Shown one piece after another: positions 1 through 7,186 of a stretch of 31,163 nt of DNA; position 1 is the first letter of the stretch, and every line of letters starts with the position of its first letter. This stretch comes from VAXT01 sp963774625 (GTDB taxonomy: Bacteria > Actinomycetota > Thermoleophilia > Gaiellales > Gaiellaceae), in contig CAVZFQ010000002.1 of NCBI GenBank assembly GCA_963774625.1, forward strand, positions 1 to 31,163. The letters run 5' to 3'. Position numbers and translations under genes: made by a program. The notes below the pieces were generated by a model that did not search any database, was not told the DNA's origin, and saw only the letters and a program-made list of their open reading frames with translations.

Positions 1-45
1 AGTAACCGTCTTCGCCCGGCACGGCCGGAATGGGACTCGGTCGCG

Positions 46-1537
46 TCATGGTGATCCGAACCAGGTAGTCAGCGCGTCGCGCAAGCCGGTATCTGTGCCG
101 TCCCCCACCCAGGCGACGTATCCATCGGGTCTGATCAGCACGGCCGCGGGGGCTTCTACTTGTCCCAGGGCCGGAAGCTCCCAAGCGCCGGCGTATTCCG
201 CGTCGATCAACTGAACCCGATCCACCCACGGTGCGCATGTCGAAACCCCAGGGCTTGCCTAGGTTCAGAAGGACCGGGTGGGCGTCGTGGAGGAGGGTGA
301 ATACTCGCACCGTTCCACCGGGGGTGACCAGGTCGAGATCGGGCATGCGGCGTCCGAGCAGCGGGTGTCCCTCGCCGAGGTCGTAGTGAATGTCCAGACC
401 GGACATCATCGCGGCGAATCTTCTGCGCGGCTCGTCCATGCTCAACAGCTCGGACACGGTGTCGCGCAACGCCTCGATGCGATCGTCGACGCGCATGAGC
501 GCGACCTGCGCCATGGTGGTGCGCAGCACGTGTGCCCCGACCGGGTGGCGCTCGGCGTGGTACGTGTCGAGGAGGCTTTCCGGCGCTGTCTGCTTGACCA
601 CCTGGGCCAGCTTCCAACCCAGATTCACCGCATCCTGCACACCGGTGTTGAGGCCCTGTCCACCGACCGGGGAATGCACGTGCGCCGCGTCGCCGGCCAG
701 CAGGACCCGTCCCTCGCGGTAGGCCGCGGCCTGCCGGGTCATATCGGTGAACCTGGTGATCCAGGTGGGACTGTGGATTCCATAGTCGGTCCCGTAGACG
801 GCGATGAGGCCCTCGCTGAGATCCTTCAGGGTGGGATCTCCTGTGGCTCCGACCTGCGACTCGGTCACCATGACCCGCACCGTGCCTCCCTTCCCGTAGA
901 CGATCTCGCCGTCCTTGATCTCGTACTCCACCTTGCCCAAGGAATGGATGCCAGAGGCATTGCGGCGCATGCCCAATTCCGGCTCCTCGGCCATCTCGAC
1001 CTCGGCGAGCAGGGCGCTCGTCGTCGGATCCCAGCCGGGGAACTCGATGCCGGCTGCCTTACGGACCAGACTGCGTCCTCCGTCGCACCCGACCAGATAG
1101 TCCGCCCGCAGCGACTCGCCGTCGGACACCTCGACGTCGACGCCGGTGTCGTCCTGCGCGCAACCGGTCACCTCACGTCCGCGATACATCGTCACCGGCA
1201 GCTCGGCGACCCAGCCGGCGAGGATGCGCTCGATGTGGTTCTGCCACAGCCCGAGCCCGTAGGGGTGCCGGGTGGGAAAGTCGCTGATGTCGAAAGTGAC
1301 CCCGGCGAACCCCGCGACCTGCGCCACCTGCCCCTCCGACAGGAACCGATCTGCGATTCCGCGCTGATCGAGAACTTCGATGGTGCGTGAGTGCAGACCG
1401 CCTGCGCGCGAGCCGGGGAGGTCCTGGCTGGCGCGCCGCTCGACAATGGCAACGTCGACCCCCGCCAGCGCCAACTCGGCCGCCAACATCAGCCCAGCCG
1501 GACCTCCTCCGGCGATCACCACCGCATGCTCGGTCAT
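46..1537 (-). pseudogene. FAD-dependent aromatic-ring monooxygenase (Rox-like), frameshifted
   Basis: A group A flavoprotein monooxygenase of the PheA/TetX/Rox type, which would hydroxylate an aromatic substrate using FAD and NAD(P)H. Visible motifs are the Rossmann GGGPAG at residues 10-15 with ER at 34-35, the CDGGRS (DG) motif near 151-156, and GDAAH at 282-286 followed by GGQGLNTGVQDA. The ATG at 1537 sits directly before the Rossmann strand. The reading frame is intact to about position 236, where one extra base (a G within 233-236) shifts it. Removing that base gives APWVDRVQL and a normal C-terminal thioredoxin-like tail with IRPDGYVAWVGD, ending at the TGA at 46-48, for about 496 residues, a normal family length. 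As read, the frame stays open off the window edge. Resemblance to rifampicin monooxygenase is by motif only; the substrate is unknown. It is either a recent pseudogene or a single-base sequence error. Confidence 0.85.
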
Positions 1538-1559
1538 GGCACCCCCGTCCCCGTAGGTT

Positions 1560-2205
1560 CTAGTCGCCGATCAGCTCCTTGAACGCGGGCTCGTCGCGGA
1601 TCGGATCGAAGTCCGAGTCGTCCTTGGCCAGAGCGCGAGACCGCTCCGACATGTCGATCGAGCGCCGGAGGTGGTCGATCGCGTCAGCCGTCCGGCCGGC
1701 GAGGCTCTCGCAGCAGGCGACGTTGTAGAACAACGCGGGGTATTCGCCGTGAGCCTCGAGCAGTGGGCGTCCGCGGTCAGCCGCTTCGGCGTACTCGCCC
1801 GCCTGGTAGAGGGGGCCGAGCGGGGCCCAGAGCTCCCAGCCGTCGGGCTCGAACGCCTTGCCCGGGGTGCCGCCGAGCGCGAGGATCGTCGTCTCGGGCT
1901 CCTCGGCGAACGCGGTTCGCTTCACACCGGGCGGGACAAAGACGAGGGTGCTCGTGGGCGCGTCCACCAAGTCCCCGTCGAGCTCGAATACGGGCACGCC
2001 CCCGCAGAACAAGATAGAGCTCCTGGTTCGAGTCCGGCTCCGACTCGTCGTGCTCGTTGATGATGCGGTCGCCCGCGCTGTGGCCCGTCCACGTGTTGAC
2101 GCCGAAAGCCGTGATGCCGAAGTGATGCCGAACGGGCCGCCAAGGCTGGCGCCCGTCGTTCATCTCTTCGATCTCGTCGAAGCGCGTGACCGAGTACTCA
2201 CTCAT
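1560..2205 (-). pseudogene. Cupin plus TPR end-of-group protein, frameshifted
   Basis: The N-terminal half (MSEYSVTRFDEIEEM onward) is a cupin-like beta-barrel with the family phrases ELYLVLRGRAR, FELDGD and LVFVPPGVKR. The C-terminal half is a TPR segment with YNVACCESLAG and a DSDFDPIRDEPAFKEL ending. The two halves lie in different frames. Dropping one base near 1989 joins RGRAR to FELDGD and gives a 214-residue protein, so this reads as a +1 frameshift or a sequence error. The ATG at 2205 overlaps the stop of the upstream methyltransferase by 8 nt (ATGAGTGA), indicating translational coupling. Role unknown; cupin/TPR proteins of this kind may bind small ligands. A broken copy of its 3' half lies inverted at 3200-3447. 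Confidence 0.75.
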
Positions 2206-3118
2206 GAAGCCCCCTGAGCTGAAAGTGCCAGATGATCGACGACAGCTTCCCACGCCACGCCGCGTTGGTCGCCTCGATCACCTCGGCATGCAGGCTCCAG
2301 ATGTACGGCGGGTCGTCGGGGTTCTGCGGCGGCAGCCGCTCGCCGTCGTGGATCGACCGGCCCTCCTCGTCCAGTAGCGGCGACGGGACTCGCGGCTCCT
2401 CGCACCTGAGCACCTGGAATCCGAGCGGGAGGGCCGCCGCGAGATAGTCGCTCGCGAGCCGTGGGTACACCGGTAGGTATCCGAGATCGCCCTCGGGGCC
2501 GTCGATCAGGACCGGGAGGATGATGTCGCCGATGAGGCCACTCTGGTTGGACACCACGAGGTGCCCACCCGGGCGCAGCACCCGCGCGAACTCGCGGAAC
2601 GGGCCCTCGATGTCCTCCAGGTGCACGAGCGCGATCGCGCAGACGACGAGGTCGACGGAGTCGTCCGCAAGCGGCAACTCGTGGAGGCCGGCCTCGTGGA
2701 ACTCGCCTTGCGGGATCTTCTCGCGGGCACGCGCGAGCATTCCCGGCGACGAGTCGACGCCGATGACGGTGTGCCCTAGCGATGCGAGGTACGCAGCGTG
2801 TCGCCCGGTGCCGCACGCGGCGTCGAGCGCGACGCCGATGGGGAGCCCGTCAAGGATCTCGCGCACGATCGGCTGCTCGATCTCGAGGAGCTGGTTCGGC
2901 TGCTCGTCGTACCAGGGCGCCCAGCTGTCATAGCCCTCGCGCGTCGAGATCGGGCGCGCCTCGACCCCGGTGCCGAACGCGTCCGGTGACTCGAGCAGCT
3001 CGCGGATCTCCTCGAAGCGCGCGAGCGTGAACTCGCGGTCATAGGCGCCGGAGAACGCGCGTAGCAGGGCGACTCCCTCCAGTCCGAGGAGATACGCGAG
3101 CGGATGCTGGTAGATCAC
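2198..3118 (-). CDS. Class I SAM-dependent methyltransferase
   Basis: A 306-residue protein with a central Rossmann methyltransferase domain. Motif I is ALDAACGTGRHAAYLA (about 95-111), followed by the acidic strand VIGVDSSPGMLARAR, motif II around DLVVCAIALVHLED, and the post-II RVLRPGGHLVVS. The roughly 90-residue N-terminal part, rich in acidic and aromatic residues and ending in YDSWAPWYDEQ, is typical of ubiE-like small-molecule methyltransferases. The substrate cannot be named. The downstream cupin/TPR gene starts inside its last codons, so the two were probably co-translated. The alternative TTG/GTG starts do not improve the N-terminus, so the longest frame is kept. Confidence 0.85.
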   Translation of the reverse strand: MIYQHPLAYLLGLEGVALLRAFSGAYDREFTLARFEEIRELLESPDAFGTGVEARPISTREGYDSWAPWYDEQPNQLLEIEQPIVREILDGLPIGVALDAACGTGRHAAYLASLGHTVIGVDSSPGMLARAREKIPQGEFHEAGLHELPLADDSVDLVVCAIALVHLEDIEGPFREFARVLRPGGHLVVSNQSGLIGDIILPVLIDGPEGDLGYLPVYPRLASDYLAAALPLGFQVLRCEEPRVPSPLLDEEGRSIHDGERLPPQNPDDPPYIWSLHAEVIEATNAAWRGKLSSIIWHFQLRGLHE

Positions 3119-3199
3119 GGGGGTTCCGATGCCGAGTCGGAAGCTACCGCAGTTCGGGGCGCGGTCGACGTTGGCTAGGTTTCGCGGCCATGGCTACTC

Positions 3200-3447
3200 G
3201 GGAGGCGACGCCGGCAGGTATGCCGAGGCGGCGGACCGGGGCCGCGAGCTCATCGAGGCCCACCCCGAGCAGGGGTACCTCTACTACAACGTCGCCTGCT
3301 GCGAGAGCCTCGCGGGCCGGGAAACCGACGCCATTGAGCACCTCCGGCAGGCGATCGGCATGTGGGAGGGCTGTCGCGACATGGCGAACGCGGACTCCGA
3401 CTTCGATCCGGAGTGAGCCCGCTTTCGAGGAACTGGTCAGCGCTTAG
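3200..3447 (+). pseudogene. Truncated, frameshifted copy of the TPR end-of-group segment
   Basis: The plus strand encodes a close paralogue of the C-terminal half of the cupin/TPR gene at 1560-2205: GRYAEAADRGRELIEAH, then YYNVACCESLAGRETDAIEHL, then DSDFDP. The frame stops at 3414-3416, but the next frame carries the expected ending SEPAFEELVSA and stops at 3447. The intact paralogue reads GATCCGATCCG at this point while this copy has one GATCCG, so a 5-bp deletion between ATCCG direct repeats explains the break. The cupin half is absent. It lies inverted relative to its paralogue, with the methyltransferase gene between them. Confidence 0.75.
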
Positions 3448-3450
3448 GGC

Positions 3451-3474
3451 GCCGGGCCCGCCGCCAGGCCCGGC
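3451..3474. terminator. GC hairpin between convergent units
   Basis: A perfect 8-bp stem (GCCGGGCC / GGCCCGGC) with an 8-nt loop lies just past the TPR fragment (plus) and 34 nt past the stop of the 27-codon micro-ORF (minus). There is no U-tract on either side, as is common for terminators in high-GC actinobacteria. Function inferred from position. Confidence 0.45.
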
Positions 3475-3507
3475 ACACGCTGCTTCGGAAGAGCTTCAGA
3501 GGGTCGC

Positions 3508-3591
3508 TTAGTGGTCCCACTTCCAGCCTGCACAGGCTAGGGAAGCGGCGACGAGAGCGAGCCGAGCGAACCAGACGTTGATCTGCAACAT
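3508..3591 (-). CDS. Micro-ORF, 27-aa hydrophobic peptide
   Basis: A 28-codon ORF whose ATG (3589-3591) is preceded at optimal spacing by a strong Shine-Dalgarno sequence (CAGGAG, 7 nt before the ATG). The peptide starts MLQINVWFARLAL, continues as an Ala/Leu/Val-rich helix (VAASLACAG) and ends in a polar, Trp-containing tail GWKWDH. It is followed by a GC hairpin at 3451-3474. It is too short for homology-based assignment. The design, a signal-like helix plus a short tail, is shared with the 25-aa ORF at 19416-19493. It could be a secreted peptide, a membrane micropeptide or a chance ORF. It lies 85 nt downstream of the GGDEF/HD-GYP gene on the same strand. Confidence 0.4.
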   Translation of the reverse strand: MLQINVWFARLALVAASLACAGWKWDH

Positions 3592-3675
3592 GAGGACTCC
3601 TGGTCGACTTGATCGGGGGACTCGGGAATGATCGGATCGACCGGAGGTAGCCCCGACCCCTCGAACGCGGGAGCT

Positions 3676-5457
3676 TTACAAGTCGTATTCCGGGTCGCCG
3701 AGCTCGGCGACGAGCGCAGCGACCACAGCCGGGTCGAACTGCGTCCCGGCCTCTCGTTCGAGCTCGCCCACCGCTTCCGTCTGGCTCAACCGACTCCGGT
3801 TGATCATCGCGTCGAACGCATCGGCGACGGCGAGAATCCGTGCCGGTAGCGGGATCGCCTCGCCGGCGAGGCCACTGGGATAGCCCGTTCCGTCCCAGCG
3901 CTCGTGATGGTGGAGAACCCAGCCGGACACGACTCTGAGACCGAGCGAGGTGAGCATGTGCGAGCCGACGGTTGGATGGCGCTCGAGCACCACGCGCTCG
4001 TCGGGGGCGAGCGGGCCCGGCTTCTCGAGGAGCTCGTCGGGAATCGCGACCTTGCCGAGATCATGCAGCCGGCCCGCGAGTTCGACCAGCTCGCATTCAT
4101 CGACGTCGCTGCCGAGTCGCGCGGCGATTCGGGCTGCGAGCCGGCCGACGGACTGCGAGTGACTACCGCCGTGCGCATCACGCGAATCAACGGCTCGGGC
4201 GAGGCTCATCGCTGCCTGGAGCCGCGTGGCGCGGTCGGTCGGCGAGTCTGCGACCAGGGCGCGTAGCCCCGGCCCGTTGGCGGAACGTACGTAGACGCTG
4301 CCGGGCGCGTGCCGCTTGGCCTGGTAGAGGGCCTCGTCGGCGCGGTCGACGAGTCCTCCAGGCGTCTCTTCATCACGGGGGTAGGTCGCGATCCCGCCCG
4401 ACACCTTGATCGGCTCGTCGAGGCCGACCTCGAGCGCGACGTCGACGAGCACGAGCTCGACGAGCAGACGTGCCTGTTCCGGCTCGACGTCAGGTAGGAG
4501 CAGTGCGAACTCGTCACCTCCGAGCCGGAACGCCTCGCCGCTCGAGGCGAGGCGCGCCCCGACGGCTCCGAGCACGAGGTCGCCGACCGGGTGCCCGTAG
4601 CGGTCGTTGATGTCCTTCAGGTCGTCGACGTCGAGCAGGCACACGCTGACCGACGAGCCGCGCTCTTTCGGCGGCACCTCGTCGTTGAGGCGCTCGTCGA
4701 ACCGCCGGCGGTTGCCAACGCCCGTGAGCGGATCGGTGACGGCGGCGCGCATGGCCTCGAGTGCGCGCAGCTGTGAGCGCTGATACAGGTCGAAGGCGAC
4801 GAGGGGGCCGAAGAGCGCGGCGATGAGGAACGGTGATCGGTCCCACAGGACGACGAGGACGACGCTCAGAGAGATCATGATCGCGAGCGGCACGCTCGTC
4901 GCCGCGAGCGTCCGCCTCAGCAGTGCGGCGAACGGCTCGTGGCCGCTACGAGCGACGACGAGCGCGACGAGCACCAGGTCGACCGCGTAGAAGGCCGCGG
5001 CTGCAGCCGGCGTCGCGATCAGCGCGCGATCGAGCGGCATGCGGCCAATCGCCGTCGCTGCCGCACCTCCGGCTGCCGCGGCCAGCGCGTAGACGGAGCT
5101 GTTGTACGCGACCCGCACGGGCGGCCGCCGCCGGCCCGCCTCGACGGTCAACTGCATGAGGAAGGCGAGGATGGTCGCGGCGGCCCATCCGTACAGAACG
5201 ATCGCGCCGACGATGAAGACGCTGGCGAGCGAGGTCCGACCGATCGGGATACCGCGGATCGGGAGCGGAAAGGCCTCGGTGAACGCGGCGGCGGCGAACA
5301 GTGCGAGGAGGCCGGCGAGTGCAGAAGGGGAGAGGCCTTCGTCGGCCAGGCTCGCCGCCGCGGCCGCGATTGCGACGCTGGCGCCAACCGTGACCGGAAG
5401 GACGATCGACAGCACCCCGGGGTCTTGTGATGCGGCCTTCGTCTTGACCTGGAGCAC
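3676..5457 (-). CDS. Membrane GGDEF + HD-GYP cyclic-di-GMP protein
   Basis: A 593-residue protein. Residues 15-225 form about six hydrophobic membrane segments of a MASE-like sensor region. A GGDEF domain follows (about 235-390) with DVDDLKDINDRYGHPVGD and an intact RLGGDEF signature at 311-317, so diguanylate cyclase activity is expected. The residues that would form the allosteric RxxD I-site five positions upstream are ASSG, so product inhibition is probably lost. The C-terminal HD-GYP phosphodiesterase domain (about 415-593) has HDLGK at 465-469 and HHERWDGTGYP near 517-527, including a complete GYP. Both synthetic and degradative motifs look catalytically competent. The ATG at 5457 begins shortly before the first membrane helix. 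Confidence 0.93.
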   Translation of the reverse strand: MLQVKTKAASQDPGVLSIVLPVTVGASVAIAAAAASLADEGLSPSALAGLLALFAAAAFTEAFPLPIRGIPIGRTSLASVFIVGAIVLYGWAAATILAFLMQLTVEAGRRRPPVRVAYNSSVYALAAAAGGAAATAIGRMPLDRALIATPAAAAAFYAVDLVLVALVVARSGHEPFAALLRRTLAATSVPLAIMISLSVVLVVLWDRSPFLIAALFGPLVAFDLYQRSQLRALEAMRAAVTDPLTGVGNRRRFDERLNDEVPPKERGSSVSVCLLDVDDLKDINDRYGHPVGDLVLGAVGARLASSGEAFRLGGDEFALLLPDVEPEQARLLVELVLVDVALEVGLDEPIKVSGGIATYPRDEETPGGLVDRADEALYQAKRHAPGSVYVRSANGPGLRALVADSPTDRATRLQAAMSLARAVDSRDAHGGSHSQSVGRLAARIAARLGSDVDECELVELAGRLHDLGKVAIPDELLEKPGPLAPDERVVLERHPTVGSHMLTSLGLRVVSGWVLHHHERWDGTGYPSGLAGEAIPLPARILAVADAFDAMINRSRLSQTEAVGELEREAGTQFDPAVVAALVAELGDPEYDL

Positions 5458-5516
5458 GGCCCGCCCTTCCTTCGGTCGGGGGCCGCCCCCGGTTGGTCGC
5501 TCGTCTGGACTCTCTA

Positions 5517-5535
5517 CTCAGAGTAGCGCTCTGAG
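5517..5535. promoter_or_regulatory. Nested palindrome upstream of the GGDEF/HD-GYP gene
   Basis: CTCAGAG - TAGCG - CTCTGAG is a perfect 7-bp inverted repeat. It overlaps two smaller palindromes, CTACTCAGAGTAG and GCTCTGAGC. It sits 60-80 nt before the start of the minus-strand GGDEF gene and just past the stop of the upstream MBL gene. On the plus strand it is followed by T-runs, but no plus-strand gene ends here. It may be an operator for the c-di-GMP gene or a terminator read in the unused direction. Confidence 0.35.
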
Positions 5536-5551
5536 CAGGTTTTTCCTTCTT

Positions 5552-6175
5552 TTACTCCACCCAGGGAGGCAGCTCGAGGGCGCGTTCGTAGGCGGCGCGG
5601 TCGTGGACCGGTTCACCGTGCGAGACGATGACGTGCTCGAACGGGAGCTCGAGCAGGGCCCGCAGGGCAGGAAGCACTCGCTCCTCGTGCCAGGGCGTTC
5701 CCCAAACCAGAAGCTCGCCGCCCCGTTCCGTCAGGGCGTCGGCGAAGACGAGGGCGCGCTGTTCCGGCAACCACAGCGGGGTCTCGTTGCGGCCCCGGCC
5801 CTCGTACAGGGCGACGAGCCCGCCCGGGAGCTCGGTCCCCGGCTCGATCCCCTCGATCTCGGTCTCGTGCTTGTCGCCGGGCCAGAAGAGGTACGGGCCG
5901 AAAGCGCGCGCGTCGTAGCGGCGGACGAAGAGGTCGACGTCCCGAACGTGATCCGGCTTCAGGATGACGACGAGCGTCGGCGGGTTGGCGTCTAGCCGCG
6001 TCCAGGCCTCCGATTCTTCCGGCGGCGCGAGCGGATCCAGCAGCGCAACCTCGCCGCCCGACTCGACGCACGTCGAGGTCACCGGCGGCTCCCAGCCCGA
6101 CTCGGGGTGCCAGCCGGGATGCTCCAGGCGCCAGATCCAGAGACCGGTCGCCACATCTCGCACCTCGTCTGTCAC
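5552..6175 (-). CDS. Metallo-beta-lactamase-fold protein with degenerate metal site
   Basis: A 207-residue protein. The pattern is that of small MBL-fold proteins: strands with GEVALLDP, then LVVILKPDHVRDVDLF where the HxHxDH motif should be, PGDKHETEIEGI, a FADAL strand and a terminal VSHGEPV. In the metal motif only the second His and the Asp remain (PxHxxD) while the first and last His are replaced, so the binuclear zinc site is probably reduced or lost. The late Asp (FADAL) and His (VSHGE) are kept. The GTG start at 6175 gives a short N-terminus that fits the fold; the longer frame running to 6934 is antisense to the dipeptidase and is rejected. Start codons of the two divergent genes are 21 nt apart. 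Confidence 0.7.
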   Translation of the reverse strand: MTDEVRDVATGLWIWRLEHPGWHPESGWEPPVTSTCVESGGEVALLDPLAPPEESEAWTRLDANPPTLVVILKPDHVRDVDLFVRRYDARAFGPYLFWPGDKHETEIEGIEPGTELPGGLVALYEGRGRNETPLWLPEQRALVFADALTERGGELLVWGTPWHEERVLPALRALLELPFEHVIVSHGEPVHDRAAYERALELPPWVE

Positions 6176-6196
6176 GGTCCGAATACTTCCAGAGCG

Positions 6197-7186
6197 ATGA
6201 TCGCCGACGCCCACAACGACCTCCTGCTCGAGCTCGTCCTGCGCCGGGACGAGGCGAATCCGTTCGCGACCCACTGGCTGCCGAAGCTGCGCGCGGGAGG
6301 GGTGACTCTGCAGGTCTGCGCGCTGTACACCGGTGGCGGGCCCGTGGAGAAAACGCGTGCGACCGCGGAGGAGCTCCTCGAGGCCTTCCGGCGGGTGTTC
6401 GACGAGAACGGCGACGCCGTCTTCCCGGTGCGGAAACGCGAGGATCTGGCCGGGGACGGCCGGATCGGGCTCCTCCTCTCGCTGGAAGGCGTGGAGGCGC
6501 TCGGTGACGATCCGTCTGCGTTCGCGCGCTACTGGGAAGAGGGTGTGCGCATGGTCGGGCTCACGCACAACGTCCGGAACGCGTTCGCCGGCGGCCTGGA
6601 CACTCCCGACCAGGGGCTGACCGACCGCGGCCGCGCGCTGGTGGACGACCTGGCCGCCCGCGGAGTCGTCATCGATCTCGCCCACGCCTCCGAGCGGACG
6701 TTCGACGAGATCCTCGAGCGCGCACCGGGGGCGACGGTGATCGTGAGCCATGCGTGCTGCCGCGCCGTTCACGACGTGCCGCGAAACCTCTCGGACGAGC
6801 AACTGACCGCCCTGGCGGAGCGGGACGGGTTCCTGGGGATGATGGCCCTGGCGCTCACGGTCGGCGGGGACGCGTCGATCGAGCGGCTCATCGAACACCT
6901 CGACCACGCCGTGGCCGTCATGGGGGACGAGCACGTAGGGCTCGGAACCGATGTCATCGACCAGGTGACGGAGTCGGAGCTCGCGTTCGGCAACGAGCTG
7001 TTACCGATCGTCGTCGACGCCCGCGAGGCCGGCGGCGGCCGGCTCGGGCTCCGCGATTTCACGGGCCCCGAGCATTTCCCGACGCTGGTCGCAGCGCTAC
7101 GCGCGCGCGGCTACGACGGAGAACGGCTCGAGCGCATCCTGTCCGGCAACCTCAGGCGCGTTCTCGCCCGAGCCCTGCCGCGCTAA
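6197..7186 (+). CDS. Membrane dipeptidase (renal dipeptidase) family metallohydrolase
   Basis: A 329-residue amidohydrolase-superfamily protein. The N-terminal DAHND gives the first metal ligands (H6, D8), LLLSLEGVEAL gives the bridging Glu (E97), and DLAHAS (H163) and IVSHACCRAV (H185) supply later ligands. RNLSDEQL is characteristic of peptidase family M19. Members hydrolyse dipeptides and some beta-lactam or D-amino-acid dipeptides; the exact substrate is not visible. There is no signal peptide, so it is cytoplasmic. The ATG at 6197 is chosen because DAHND follows at once. It converges with the racemase-family gene, overlapping by 4 nt. Confidence 0.9.
   Translation: MIADAHNDLLLELVLRRDEANPFATHWLPKLRAGGVTLQVCALYTGGGPVEKTRATAEELLEAFRRVFDENGDAVFPVRKREDLAGDGRIGLLLSLEGVEALGDDPSAFARYWEEGVRMVGLTHNVRNAFAGGLDTPDQGLTDRGRALVDDLAARGVVIDLAHASERTFDEILERAPGATVIVSHACCRAVHDVPRNLSDEQLTALAERDGFLGMMALALTVGGDASIERLIEHLDHAVAVMGDEHVGLGTDVIDQVTESELAFGNELLPIVVDAREAGGGRLGLRDFTGPEHFPTLVAALRARGYDGERLERILSGNLRRVLARALPR

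Noticed and set aside
278..1390. 370-codon plus-strand frame
   Set aside because: Antisense to the monooxygenase, whose motifs are clear on the minus strand.
6176..6934. N-terminal extension of the MBL-fold protein
   Set aside because: The extension is antisense to the dipeptidase; GTG at 6175 suffices for the fold.
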